Shown here: positions 8,164-16,538 of the stretch, piece by piece
Layout of the letters: each line of letters begins with the position of its first letter
Numbering within the stretch: position 1 is the stretch's first letter
From: Streptomyces jeddahensis
GTDB taxonomy: Bacteria > Actinomycetota > Actinomycetes > Streptomycetales > Streptomycetaceae
Reading direction: 5' to 3'
Length of the DNA stretch: 49,349 nucleotides
Assembly: GCF_001642995.1 (NCBI RefSeq)
Contig: NZ_LOHS01000080.1
Span: 1-49,349 of the forward strand
The notes under the pieces: generated by a model
What the model saw: the letters and a program-made list of their open reading frames with translations, nothing else
The model's database searches: none
What the model was told of the DNA's origin: nothing
Position numbers and translations under genes: made by a program

Positions 8164-9064
8164 GGTGGTGGTGTCCGTGTCCGTGGTGGTGGCCGTCGTC
8201 GTCCGGGTGGAAGTGCGGCTGCTGGGGCAGGCCCACCTTGTCCTCGAAGCCCGGAAGCGCGATGCGGTACACACACGAGTCGCAGTTCATCCGCAGATCG
8301 CCCTTGAGCGCCTCCTCGTACCGCTCCATCACGAGGTCGAGCAGCTCCTCCTCCGGGCCTATGACGTCGGCCGAGCGCACCTCGATCTCCGGGTGCGCCG
8401 CCGCCCAGCCCTCCGTCTGCAGCCGCACCCGGTCGGGGAGGATGCCGGTGAAGAGGAAGTAGGGGAGGACGACGATGCGGCGCGCGCCCAGCTTCGCGCA
8501 CCGGTCCAGGCCCGAGGGCACATCCGGCGCCGCGAGGGACACGAATGCGGTCTCCACGCCCGCGTACCCGCGGCCCTCCCACAGCAGTCGCGCCGCCTTG
8601 TGCACCTCGGCGTTGGCGTCCGGGTCGGTCGAGCCCCGGCCGACCAGCAGCACGGTCACGTCGGCGCGGTCCGCGGGCGTGCGGGCCGTGCCCCCCAGCG
8701 CCTCGTCGAGCCGCCGCTCGAGAACGGCGAGCAGGGACGGATGCGGGCCCAGCGGACGCCCGTAGGTGTACGAGATTCCCGGGTACCGCTCCTTCTCGCG
8801 GGCCAGGGCCGCCGGGATGTCGCCCTTGGCGTGCCCGGCGGACACCAGCATCAGCGGCACGGCGGCGAAACGGCGTACCCCCTGCGCCACGAGCTCGCCC
8901 ACCGCCTCGGTGAGCGGGGGCGGCGACAGCTCGATGAACCCGCCCGCGACGGGCAGTTCGGGGTGGCGGCGGCCCAGCTCCCGTACGAAGTCGCGGAAGG
9001 CTTCGGCGCCTGCCTCGTCCCGGGTGCCGTGGCCGGCGATGAGCAGAGCGGGCGGGGTGGTCAC
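8138..9064 (-). CDS. cbiX: Long-type sirohydrochlorin cobaltochelatase CbiX with Fe-S motif and His tail
   Basis: A 308-residue chelatase built of two CbiX halves; catalytic histidines are in LIAGHGTRD (His12) and VSAGHAKGD (His78). The C-terminal extension carries MNCDSC (259-264), matching the MxCxxC motif reported for the 4Fe-4S centre of Bacillus megaterium CbiX, followed by a His-rich tail (about 292-308) likely to bind or store cobalt. It would insert Co2+ into sirohydrochlorin, the cobalt-early step. GTG 9064 follows a GGAG and overlaps the cobH stop (GTGA). A cobalt-late chelatase, CobN, is encoded in the same operon. Confidence 0.88.
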   Translation of the reverse strand: MTTPPALLIAGHGTRDEAGAEAFRDFVRELGRRHPELPVAGGFIELSPPPLTEAVGELVAQGVRRFAAVPLMLVSAGHAKGDIPAALAREKERYPGISYTYGRPLGPHPSLLAVLERRLDEALGGTARTPADRADVTVLLVGRGSTDPDANAEVHKAARLLWEGRGYAGVETAFVSLAAPDVPSGLDRCAKLGARRIVVLPYFLFTGILPDRVRLQTEGWAAAHPEIEVRSADVIGPEEELLDLVMERYEEALKGDLRMNCDSCVYRIALPGFEDKVGLPQQPHFHPDDDGHHHGHGHHHHGGHAHAH

Positions 9065-9663
9065 GAATTCTCCTTCGGAGCCTTTTGAGCGTGTGAAACA
9101 GGGTGGTACAGGAGGGCGTTGAGCGCGGCCGCTGCGACCGCCGAACCGCCCTTCTCTGAGATGTTGCTGACGGCGGGCAGGCCGCTCTCGCGCAGTGCTG
9201 CCTTGGACTCGGCCGCGCCGACGAACCCGACCGGCAGGCCGATGACCAGCGCGGGCGCGGCGTCGAGGGTGAGCAGCTCCTCCAGGGCGGTCGGCGCGCA
9301 GCCGATCACCCACAGCGCACCCGGCCCGACCTGCTCGTACGCGAGCCGGACCGCATGCGCCGAACGCGTCAGCGACGGTGTGGCTCTGGCGTCCTTCAGC
9401 CGGCACACCGTCTCGCGGCGCGTGATGCCCGCGGCGACCATCTCCACGTCCACGACGACCGGTGCCCCGGCGTGCAGCGCGGCGTGTGCCTTCTCCAGCG
9501 CGCCCTCGTCGGTGACGAGGTCGGTCGCGTAGTCGAGGTCGGCGGCGGAGTGGATGACCCGCTCAACGACCGCCCGCGTCAGCGGCGGGAAGTGCGAGGT
9601 GTCGAGGCGGGCGCGCAGCCGCCGGAACGACTCCTGTTCGATGGGATGGACGACGCGGTTCAT
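9061..9663 (-). CDS. cobH: Precorrin-8X / cobalt-precorrin-8 methylmutase (CobH/CbiC)
   Basis: A 200-residue enzyme moving the methyl group from C-11 to C-12 to form hydrogenobyrinate or cobyrinate. The catalytic histidine is in ERVIHSAADLDY; other family segments are VDVEMVAAGI, VIGCAPTAL, PVGFVGAAESK and SEKGGSAVAAAALNAL. Length matches the family. ATG 9663 overlaps the cobJ stop (ATGA), and its own stop overlaps the cbiX GTG, so all three are translationally coupled. Confidence 0.95.
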   Translation of the reverse strand: MNRVVHPIEQESFRRLRARLDTSHFPPLTRAVVERVIHSAADLDYATDLVTDEGALEKAHAALHAGAPVVVDVEMVAAGITRRETVCRLKDARATPSLTRSAHAVRLAYEQVGPGALWVIGCAPTALEELLTLDAAPALVIGLPVGFVGAAESKAALRESGLPAVSNISEKGGSAVAAAALNALLYHPVSHAQKAPKENS

Positions 9664-11450
9664 TCGGTCCCCTCCTGCCAGCGGTAGCCGCGCGGCGTGA
9701 CCATGCGGCCCGCGATCTCACGGGTCGCCGTGTTGCCGACGGTCACCACGGTCATCATGTCGACCGTCGCCGGGTCGAGTTCGGCCAGGGTGGTCAGCCG
9801 GCTCGACTCGTCGGCGCGCGAGGCGTTGCGTACGACACCGACGGGCGTCGTCGGCTCCCGGTGCTCAGCGAGGATCGCGAGCGCCTTCGGCAGCTGCCAG
9901 TCGCGGCCGCGGCTGCGCGGGTTGTAGAAGGTGACGACGATGTCCGCCTCGGCCGCGGCCCGTACCCGCCGCTCGATGACCTCCCAGGGAGTGTGCAGGT
10001 CGGAGAGGCTGATGGAGGCGTGGTCGTGTCCGAGCGGTGCGCCGAGGATCGCCGCGGCGGCCAGCGCGGCCGTCACGCCCGGCACGCCGACCACGTCGAT
10101 GTCGTCGGACGCCTCGGCGAGCGCGGGCGACGCCATCGCGTACACGCCCGCGTCACCGCTGCCGATCAGCGCCACGGCCTGCCCGCGCCGCGCCTCGGCC
10201 ACGGCGGTACGCGCCCGCTCCTCCTCCGCGCCGAGACCCGACTCCAGGATCCGGGTGCCGGGCCGCAGCAGATCGCGGATCTGGTCCACGTACTGGTCGA
10301 GCCCCACGAGCACGGACGCCCTGCGCAGCTCGTCCTTGGCGCGGGGCGTGAGGAGGTCCCGCGCGCCGGGCCCCAGTCCGACGACCGCGAGCCGCCCCCG
10401 CGCGGGCCTGCGCACGACCGCACAGGTGGCCATGGCGGGCCGACCGTCGGACCGCGAGGACTTCCGCTTGGGCACGAGGAGTTCACCACCGCGTACGAGG
10501 GCGGCGGCCTCCGCGACCGAGGGAGTCCCGACCGCGGCGAGCGGGGCCCCGGACGGGTTGGGCACGTCGACGGCCGCCAACTCCTCGGCGCCGTATGTCA
10601 CGACGGGCACCCCGAGCCGCCGGGCCGCCTCGACGATCCCGGGCTCGCCTGCCTTAGCGTCGACGGTGGCCAACTCGGCGATGGAGAGGGAGGAGAGCCC
10701 GGCGTCGCGGAGGGCGGTGTGGATCAGGTCGAGGACCTCGTCGGCGGGGGCGCCTTTGGACGCGCCGATGCCTATGACGAGGGAGGGCGGCCGCAGGATG
10801 ACCTGCCCGTCGGCGGGCTCGATTAGCCGATCGGTGACGCACAACCGTTGTGGGCAGGCGTTCCGCAGGGCGATGGGGGTCCCCCCTGCTCGAGCGGATC
10901 CGAGAGCTTGGGGGAGGGTGGGCACAACCCACGACGGCGGGTACTCCTCGTCGTAGGTCACGTTGGACGGCAGAGCAGGCAGCGGCCAAGCCACCTCCGC
11001 CTGAAGGGCAACGGCCTCCCCGTCCAACAGGGCCCGGGTGACCCCGGCAACGTCCCCCTCGAAGGGGAACCCCAACGTATCGAGCCCAGGCACCCCGACG
11101 GAGTCCGTCGCGGTGGTCACGACCGGCTCGGCGCCCAGGACCTCGCCCACCTCCCGGGCGAGTTCATTGGCACCCCCGCCGTGCCCCCCGAGAAGGGACA
11201 CGGCGAACCTCCCGGCCTCGTCGACACACACGACCCCGGGGTCGGACGCCTTGTCGCCCAACAGCGGGGCGACAAGCCGAACAACGGCCCCCGTGGCCAG
11301 AAAACACACCAGCTGCTCACACTCGCCGAAGGCCCGCCGCACGGCGTCCCCCACGGCCCCGTCGTACACCCGGGTCCGCCCGGGCCAGGCGGCCGCCAGC
11401 CGCTCACAGCCCGCGGCACCCGCCGCGGTCGCGGAGATCAGGCCGATCAC
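9660..11450 (-). CDS. cobJ: CbiG-CobJ fusion: ring-contraction methyltransferase, with in-frame R1 insert
   Basis: A 596-residue fusion. Residues 1-170 are CbiG N-terminal (FLATGAVVRLVAPLL, SLLGGHGGGANELA); about 205-340 are CbiG/CobE C-terminal (VIGIGASKGAP); about 355-596 are CobJ/CbiH precorrin-3B C17-methyltransferase (VVGLGPGARDLL, LIGSGDAGVYAM, VTFYNPRSRGRDWQL). It methylates C-17 and contracts the ring; CbiG opens the delta-lactone. Residues about 171-202 (SWVVPTLPQALG to RNACPQ) are the translation of R1 copy C, placed between the CbiG parts without breaking the frame. GTG 11450 overlaps the cobL stop (GTGA). Confidence 0.93.
   Translation of the reverse strand: MIGLISATAAGAAGCERLAAAWPGRTRVYDGAVGDAVRRAFGECEQLVCFLATGAVVRLVAPLLGDKASDPGVVCVDEAGRFAVSLLGGHGGGANELAREVGEVLGAEPVVTTATDSVGVPGLDTLGFPFEGDVAGVTRALLDGEAVALQAEVAWPLPALPSNVTYDEEYPPSWVVPTLPQALGSARAGGTPIALRNACPQRLCVTDRLIEPADGQVILRPPSLVIGIGASKGAPADEVLDLIHTALRDAGLSSLSIAELATVDAKAGEPGIVEAARRLGVPVVTYGAEELAAVDVPNPSGAPLAAVGTPSVAEAAALVRGGELLVPKRKSSRSDGRPAMATCAVVRRPARGRLAVVGLGPGARDLLTPRAKDELRRASVLVGLDQYVDQIRDLLRPGTRILESGLGAEEERARTAVAEARRGQAVALIGSGDAGVYAMASPALAEASDDIDVVGVPGVTAALAAAAILGAPLGHDHASISLSDLHTPWEVIERRVRAAAEADIVVTFYNPRSRGRDWQLPKALAILAEHREPTTPVGVVRNASRADESSRLTTLAELDPATVDMMTVVTVGNTATREIAGRMVTPRGYRWQEGTE
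10847..10940 (+). repeat. R1 palindromic element, copy C (long form), inside cobJ
   Basis: It begins GTTGTGGGCAGGCGTTCCGC, includes the GATGGGGGT and GGGGGAGGG arms, and ends GGGCACAACCCACGACGGCGG. cobJ reads it antisense as about 31 codons between YDEEY and LCVTDRL, segments that would be adjacent in an uninterrupted CbiG domain. All six frames across this copy are free of stops. Confidence 0.88.
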
Positions 11451-12730
11451 TGGGACACTCCTTCAGCGCGCGCCGCGGGACGCGCGCCCCACAGCAGAAA
11501 AACAGGATTGGTCGCCGCGAGCCGGGTCACGTCCCCCGGCAGCGGCACAAGCCGGGACGACGACAGCAGCACCCCGTCGCAGACGAACCCGGCCCCGGCC
11601 AGGGCGGCCCGTGCCGCGGGCACGCGGTCCAGCGCGGCCATCGCCACGACCACCGCCCGCCGTGCCCGCCGCGCGCACGCGGTGACGATCGCGGGCAGCT
11701 CGCGCCCGCCGCCGCCGACGAACACGGTGTCCGGGTCCGGGAGATCGGACAGTACGGTGGGCGCGGCGCCGTGCACGGCCTGCACATCGACGCCGTGCGC
11801 CGCGGCGTTGGCCTCGATCCGCGCGATGCCGTCGGCCGTCTTCTCCACGGCGATGACGGCCGCGCCGAACCGCGCGCACTCCACGGCGACCGAGCCCGAG
11901 CCCGCCCCCACGTCCCACACCAGGTCGCCGACGCGCGGCCCCAGCCTGGCCAGGGCCAGCGCCCGTACCTCGAACTTGCTGATCATCGAGTCGCGGTGTT
12001 CGAACTCGGTCTCGTCCAGGGCCCATCGGGCGGGCCCGGGCCAGGGCCCGGCGACGCTGCGCATGGGCGCGAGGGCACGGGACTCGTCCAGGCACAGGAC
12101 GACGTTCACCGCCGGACCCCAGTCGCGCGCGGCGGCCTCGGCGGGCCTGACCCGCTCGATGCGTTCGTGCGCCGGGTCGCCGAGCGCACTCGCGACGACG
12201 AGGGTCCGCCCCCGCGAGCAGCGGGCGAGCGCGCCGCCCAGTTCGGCAGGTCCCGCGCCCGGACCGGTCAGTACCGCCACCTTCGGATGCGCCCGGCAGA
12301 CGTTCACCGCCGTACGCAGGTCACGGCCGTGCGCGCTCACGACCACCGCGTCGTCCCACGGCAGCCCGTACCGCGCGAACGCGGCCGCGACCGACGAAAC
12401 GCCCGGCCGCACGTCGAGCGCCGCGGGCCCGAACCGCTCCGCCAGCGCCCGCACGATCCCGAAGAACCCCGGATCGCCCGAGGCCAGCACGACGACGCGG
12501 CCCGTGGCTCCCGGCGCATCGTGGAACTCCTTCACGTACTGTTCGATCGCCTCCAGGGCAGGCGCCAGCGGGCCAAGCACGATGCGCTGCGCCTGGTCCG
12601 GCAGCGAGTCCGCGGCCGCGTCGAGATGACGTCGCGCGCCGGCCACCAGACCGGCGTCGGCGAGTGCGGCCCCGGCGTCCGGCGGCAGGGGCGCCCCCGT
12701 GCCCGTACCGAAGACCGTGATCACACTCAT
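11447..12730 (-). CDS. cobL: Precorrin-6Y C5,15-methyltransferase, decarboxylating (CobL; CbiE-CbiT fusion)
   Basis: A 427-residue bifunctional enzyme. The N-terminal ~200 residues are the CbiE methyltransferase (TVFGTGTGAPLPPDAG, VLASGDPGFFGI, GVSSVAAAFARYG). The C-terminal part is CbiT with the SAM motif LVWDVGAGSGSVAVECAR and FVGGGGRELPAIV. It methylates C-5 and C-15 and decarboxylates the C-12 acetate. ATG 12730 overlaps the cobM stop (ATGA), and its own stop overlaps the cobJ GTG. Length and domain order match other CobL proteins. Confidence 0.95.
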   Translation of the reverse strand: MSVITVFGTGTGAPLPPDAGAALADAGLVAGARRHLDAAADSLPDQAQRIVLGPLAPALEAIEQYVKEFHDAPGATGRVVVLASGDPGFFGIVRALAERFGPAALDVRPGVSSVAAAFARYGLPWDDAVVVSAHGRDLRTAVNVCRAHPKVAVLTGPGAGPAELGGALARCSRGRTLVVASALGDPAHERIERVRPAEAAARDWGPAVNVVLCLDESRALAPMRSVAGPWPGPARWALDETEFEHRDSMISKFEVRALALARLGPRVGDLVWDVGAGSGSVAVECARFGAAVIAVEKTADGIARIEANAAAHGVDVQAVHGAAPTVLSDLPDPDTVFVGGGGRELPAIVTACARRARRAVVVAMAALDRVPAARAALAGAGFVCDGVLLSSSRLVPLPGDVTRLAATNPVFLLWGARPAARAEGVSQ

Positions 12731-13569
12731 GGCTTCGCGCCCTGCGTACGAAGGCCTTCGGCCCGAAGAGCCCTGCGGGCCTCGGGGTCGGCCTTGCGGA
12801 AGCCGTGGAAGTGGCCGGGGTGGTAGAGGTGCGAGCGGGTGCCGTGCGCGTCAAGGGCCGGGCCGACCAGGAACAGCGTGTGCTTCCACAGCTTGTGCTC
12901 CTTGACCGTCTCCTCCAGCGTGCCGATCGTGCACGTGAGGACGAGCTCCTCCGGCCAGGTCGCCTGGTACGCGACGACGACCGGCGTGGTCGTCGGATAG
13001 CCGCCCTCCAGCAACTCCCGCACCAGCTGGCCGCTGCGCGCCGCCGACAGGAACAGCGCCATCGTCGTGCCGTGCCGCGCGAACTCCCGTACCTCCTCGC
13101 CCGGCGGCATCGGCGTCTTGCCGCCGCCGAGCCGCGTGAGGATCACGGACTGGGCGACCTCGGGGATCGTCAGCTCGCGCTGCGCGATGGCGGCGACCGC
13201 GGAGAAGGACGAGACGCCCGGCACGATCTCCGTCTCGATGCCGATCTCCGCGCACCGGTCCAGCTGCTCCTGCGTGCCGCCCCACAGCGCCGGGTCGCCG
13301 GAGTGGATCCGCGCCACCTTCAGGCCCTCGGCGGCGGCCCGCTGGTAGACGGCGACGACGTCCTCGAGGGACATCGTCGCCGAGTCGAGGATCTCGGCGC
13401 CCTCGCGCGCGTGCTCGAGGACCTCCGCCTGCACCAGGCTGGCCGCCCAGATGACGATGTCGGCCTCCGCGATGGCGCGGGCGGCGCGGAAGGTGAGCAG
13501 ATCGGCGGCGCCGGGTCCGGCACCGACGAAGGTCACCTTGCCGGCGTTGGCATCGGCCGCATCGGCCAT
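12727..13569 (-). CDS. cobM: Precorrin-4 C11-methyltransferase (CobM/CbiF)
   Basis: A 280-residue SAM-dependent methyltransferase of the tetrapyrrole methylase fold. Family segments include VTFVGAGPGAADLLT near the N-terminus, RIHSGDPALWGGTQEQ, EIVPGVSSFSAVAA and VILTRLGGGKTPMP. It methylates C-11 before the CobL steps. I start at ATG 13569, nine bases after GAGAGGA; the frame is open to 13617 but begins within a duplicated 14-mer. The 85-bp spacer from cobI is the largest gap in the operon. Confidence 0.93.
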   Translation of the reverse strand: MADAADANAGKVTFVGAGPGAADLLTFRAARAIAEADIVIWAASLVQAEVLEHAREGAEILDSATMSLEDVVAVYQRAAAEGLKVARIHSGDPALWGGTQEQLDRCAEIGIETEIVPGVSSFSAVAAIAQRELTIPEVAQSVILTRLGGGKTPMPPGEEVREFARHGTTMALFLSAARSGQLVRELLEGGYPTTTPVVVAYQATWPEELVLTCTIGTLEETVKEHKLWKHTLFLVGPALDAHGTRSHLYHPGHFHGFRKADPEARRALRAEGLRTQGAKP

Positions 13570-13603
13570 GGGATGTCGTCCTCTCGGATCGGTCGTGGAC
13601 GGA

Positions 13604-13631
13604 CTCGTGTCATTCATCTCGTGTCATTCAT
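13604..13631. repeat. 14-bp exact tandem duplication between cobI and cobM
   Basis: CTCGTGTCATTCAT occurs twice head to tail at 13604-13617 and 13618-13631. On the cob strand each copy starts ATGAATGACACG, so it duplicates potential start codons upstream of cobM. It lies in the only sizeable gap of the operon and looks like a slippage duplication. Confidence 0.7.
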
Positions 13632-13654
13632 GCGGAGAAGAGAAGAGTGCGGCG

Positions 13655-14407
13655 TCACAGCTTCCCGCCGCGGCCGCCGTCGCGCCGCGCGGGGGCGATG
13701 AGCGTCGACAGGTACGGCAGCACCGCGGCGCCGTCCAGTTCGGCGGCCTTGCTTATCGACTCCTCGGGCAGGCCCAGCGAGGAGCCCCACACCGCGTCGT
13801 CGATCCGCCCGGTCTCTCTCAGCGCGGCCGCCACCTCGCCGGCGAGCCGCCCGAACTTGTACGCCACCACGGTGCCGGGCCCCGACAGGGCGTCCTTCAG
13901 AACGGCCGAACCCGCCGTGACGGGCACCAGCGTCAGCGGCTCCGTGCCCTCCGTCAGCACCGCACCCGACCGTGCCGCCAGATCCTGCATCGCGGTGATC
14001 CCGGGCACCGTCTCGACCACCGTCCCCGGCACCGACTCGCTGATGGTCTGCGCGAGATACGTGAAGGTGGAGTACACGTTCGGGTCGCCGATCGTGGCGA
14101 ACGCGACCGTGCCGTGCCGCCGCAGCAGCCCGGCCACCCGCTCGCCCGCCGCGTCCCAGGCGGCCTCGCGTCGGGCCCGGTCGGTGCGCTCGTTGAGCGC
14201 GAAGACGACGCGGACAACCTTCTCCTCGGGGACGTAGTGCAGCACGGTCGCCTCGGCGCGCCCCGGCTCGCCGCCGTCCTGCCCATCGGGCGCGGCCATC
14301 ACCGGTACGACGACGGCGTCGGCGGCACGCAGGGCGTTGACGCCCTTGACGGTCACCAGCTCGGGGTCGCCGGGCCCGACGCCCACTCCGATCAGCCTGC
14401 TGCTCAT
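13655..14407 (-). CDS. cobI: Precorrin-2 C20-methyltransferase (CobI/CbiL)
   Basis: A 250-residue SAM methyltransferase acting on C-20 of precorrin-2 or cobalt-sirohydrochlorin. Typical segments are LIGVGVGPGDPELVTVKG at the N-terminus, VAFATIGDPNVYSTFTYL and VETVPGITAMQDLAA. The end is a basic, Gly-rich tail. ATG 14407 overlaps the cobB stop (ATGA), which favours it over ATG 14419 upstream. Sequence alone does not say whether the substrate carries cobalt. Confidence 0.93.
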   Translation of the reverse strand: MSSRLIGVGVGPGDPELVTVKGVNALRAADAVVVPVMAAPDGQDGGEPGRAEATVLHYVPEEKVVRVVFALNERTDRARREAAWDAAGERVAGLLRRHGTVAFATIGDPNVYSTFTYLAQTISESVPGTVVETVPGITAMQDLAARSGAVLTEGTEPLTLVPVTAGSAVLKDALSGPGTVVAYKFGRLAGEVAAALRETGRIDDAVWGSSLGLPEESISKAAELDGAAVLPYLSTLIAPARRDGGRGGKL

Positions 14408-15936
14408 GACCTTGCGCACCTCTCGACGAACCGACGGGCAACACCGGGCTCGGCGGCCCAGTGCGTATGCAGATAACTGGCGTGCACGCCCTGCTGGACG
14501 AAGCCTTCGACGCGGCGTTCAGGGGCGCGCAGGCCCCAGGCGGGAGCCGCACCCGCGCCCGGTTCGACGACCGTGCGGTGGAACTCGTGGCCCCGCACCC
14601 GCGTACCGGCGGCCGCCAGCACGCTGTCGGACACCGCCACCGCCTCCCGGTAGCCGAGCGTCAGCCGCTCCGACATCCGCGCATCGGCGTCCAGCACACC
14701 GCACATCGGCTTCCCGTCCAGGGAGCGCGCGAGATACAGCAGCCCGGCACACTCGGCGGCGATGGGCGCCCCCGAGTCGGCCAACTCGGCGACGGCCTTA
14801 CGCAACGCCTCGTTGGCGGACAACTCCGGCGCATAGACCTCGGGAAACCCGCCCCCGATGACCAGCCCGTCCGTCCCCTCGGGCAGCTGCTCGTCCCGAA
14901 GCGGATCGAAGTCGACCACTTCGGCTCCCGCGGCGGCAAGCAACTCGGAGTGCTCGACGTAGGAGAAGCTGAAGGCGGCCCCACCGGCAACGGCAACGCG
15001 CACCGCCGGTTGTGGCCCCGCCGGTTGTGGGCAGGCGTTCCGCAGGGCGGAACGGGTGGGCACAACCGGCCCACGACCTGCAGTCGAAGAACCATCCCCA
15101 GCCCGGGGATCGGGGCCCGGGGCAGAGCCCCGGTCTCGGGAAGGGGCGGGCTTGGGGACAGGCGCGCCGCAGGCAACTGCCTCAGCCGGATCCCACCCCG
15201 CACCAGCCAACGTAGGCGCACTACGCGCCAACCCCAACAACCCCTCAAGGTCACACCCTTGCCGAACCTGTTCGGCAAGGGCCCGCACAGACTCCACGGC
15301 CTCACCCCGCCGCTCGGCAACAGGTACGAGCCCCAGATGCCGAGACGGCGTACGAACCTGCCGGACCCGGCGCAACGCGCCGAGAACGGGCACTCCGGAC
15401 TCGTCCAACGCCTCTCGCAGCAGCGATTCGTGCCGCTCCGACCCCACCTTGTTGAGGATCACGCCTCCGATCCGTACCTCCGGATCCCACGAGGCGAACC
15501 CATGCACCAGCGCGGCAACCGACCGCGACTGCGACGACGCGTCGACGACAAGCACCACAGGCGCCCGCAACAACTTGGCCACCTGGGCGGTCGAGGCCAG
15601 CTCCCCATACCCCGACGCCCCGTCGTACAGCCCCATCACCCCCTCGACGACGGCGAGATCACACCCACGGGCCCCGTGCGCGAACAGGGGCGCGATCAAC
15701 TCCGGCCCGCACATGTACGCATCGAGGTTCCGCCCGGGCCGCCCCGTCGCCAGCGCGTGATAGCCGGGATCGATGTAGTCGGGCCCGACCTTGTGCGGCG
15801 ACACGGCGAGACCGCGCTCCGCGAACGCCGCCATCAGCCCCGTAGCCACCGTGGTCTTGCCGCTGCCCGACGAGGGAGCGGCGACGACCAGCCGAGGCAC
15901 CCGGCAGCTCGAGCCGCTCACCACGCCGCTCACCAC
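14404..15936 (-). CDS. cobB: Cobyrinate / hydrogenobyrinate a,c-diamide synthase (CobB), with repeats in the linker
   Basis: A 510-residue ATP- and glutamine-dependent amidotransferase for the a and c carboxylates. The N-terminal synthetase domain has the P-loop AAPSSGSGKTTVATGL and DLAVVEGVMGLYDG. The C-terminal class I glutamine amidotransferase has AAECAGLLYLAR (nucleophile Cys) and HASYLHTHWA. The linker, about residues 258-310, is translated repeat sequence: an R2 hairpin (SRDRGSAPGPDPRAG) then R1 copy D (GPVVPTRSALRNACPQ). The two enzyme domains stay in frame. Start is GTG 15936 or GTG 15933; the latter gives a GTGA overlap with cobO. Confidence 0.94.
   Translation of the reverse strand: MVSGVVSGSSCRVPRLVVAAPSSGSGKTTVATGLMAAFAERGLAVSPHKVGPDYIDPGYHALATGRPGRNLDAYMCGPELIAPLFAHGARGCDLAVVEGVMGLYDGASGYGELASTAQVAKLLRAPVVLVVDASSQSRSVAALVHGFASWDPEVRIGGVILNKVGSERHESLLREALDESGVPVLGALRRVRQVRTPSRHLGLVPVAERRGEAVESVRALAEQVRQGCDLEGLLGLARSAPTLAGAGWDPAEAVACGAPVPKPAPSRDRGSAPGPDPRAGDGSSTAGRGPVVPTRSALRNACPQPAGPQPAVRVAVAGGAAFSFSYVEHSELLAAAGAEVVDFDPLRDEQLPEGTDGLVIGGGFPEVYAPELSANEALRKAVAELADSGAPIAAECAGLLYLARSLDGKPMCGVLDADARMSERLTLGYREAVAVSDSVLAAAGTRVRGHEFHRTVVEPGAGAAPAWGLRAPERRVEGFVQQGVHASYLHTHWAAEPGVARRFVERCARS
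15024..15077 (+). repeat. R1 palindromic element, copy D (short form), inside cobB
   Basis: GTTGTGGGCAGG is followed by the perfect hairpin CGTTCCGC-AGG-GCGGAACG, then GGTGGGCACAAC and CCACGAC. cobB reads it antisense in the same entry frame as copy C in cobJ (VVPT...ALRNACPQ). It lies exactly between the synthetase and amidotransferase domains, where extra length is likely tolerated. Confidence 0.88.
15095..15152 (+). repeat. R2-type hairpin repeat inside cobB
   Basis: CCGGGGC-AGA-GCCCCGG (15117-15133) is followed by GGGAAGGGGCGGG. A similar arrangement, hairpin then GGGAAGGGGCGGGG, is present at the right end of the window. Together with R1 copy D it forms a composite repeat island of about 130 bp within cobB. 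Confidence 0.65.
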
Positions 15937-16538
15937 TCGATGCCCCTCTGGCCCTTCTGGCCGACGTCCATCGGATGCTTGACCTTGGACATGTCGGTCA
16001 CGAGGTCCGCGAAGTCCACCAGCTTCTCGGGCGCGTTGCGACCGGTGATGACCACATGCTGGGTGCCGGGCCGGTCGCGCAGCACGGAGATCACCTCGTC
16101 GGTGTCGATCCAGCCCCAGTGCATCGGGTACGCGAACTCGTCCAGCACGTACAGCCGGTACGTCTCCGCGGCCAGATCCCGCTTGACCTGCTCCCAGCCC
16201 TCGCGCGCCTTCTCCTCATTCGTGGGCTCCCCGTCGGCCGGGGCGCGCTGGATCCACGACCAGCCCTCGCCCATCTTGTGCCAGGCCACCGACCCGCCCT
16301 GCCCCGAGGCACCGAGCACCTTGAGCGCGTTCTCCTCGCCGACCTTCCACTTCGCCGACTTGACGAACTGGAACACCCCGATCGGCCACCCCTGGTTCCA
16401 GGCGCGCAGCGCAAGCCCGAAGGCGGCCGTCGACTTGCCCTTGCCGATGCCGGTGTGCACGACGACCAGCGGCCGGTTGCGGCGCTGGCGGGTGGTGAGT
16501 CCGTCGTCCGGCACGACGGCAGGCTGCCCCTGCGGCAT
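15930..16538 (-). CDS. cobO: Corrinoid adenosyltransferase (CobO family)
   Basis: A 202-residue P-loop enzyme transferring the adenosyl group of ATP to the reduced cobalt of a corrinoid. The nucleotide loop is VVHTGIGKGKSTAAFGLALR; other family segments are VFQFVKSAKW, YVLDEFAYPMHWGWI and VVITGRNAPEKLVDFADLVTDM. Length is normal. ATG 16538 overlaps the preceding stop by one base (TAATG). Confidence 0.96.
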   Translation of the reverse strand: MPQGQPAVVPDDGLTTRQRRNRPLVVVHTGIGKGKSTAAFGLALRAWNQGWPIGVFQFVKSAKWKVGEENALKVLGASGQGGSVAWHKMGEGWSWIQRAPADGEPTNEEKAREGWEQVKRDLAAETYRLYVLDEFAYPMHWGWIDTDEVISVLRDRPGTQHVVITGRNAPEKLVDFADLVTDMSKVKHPMDVGQKGQRGIEW

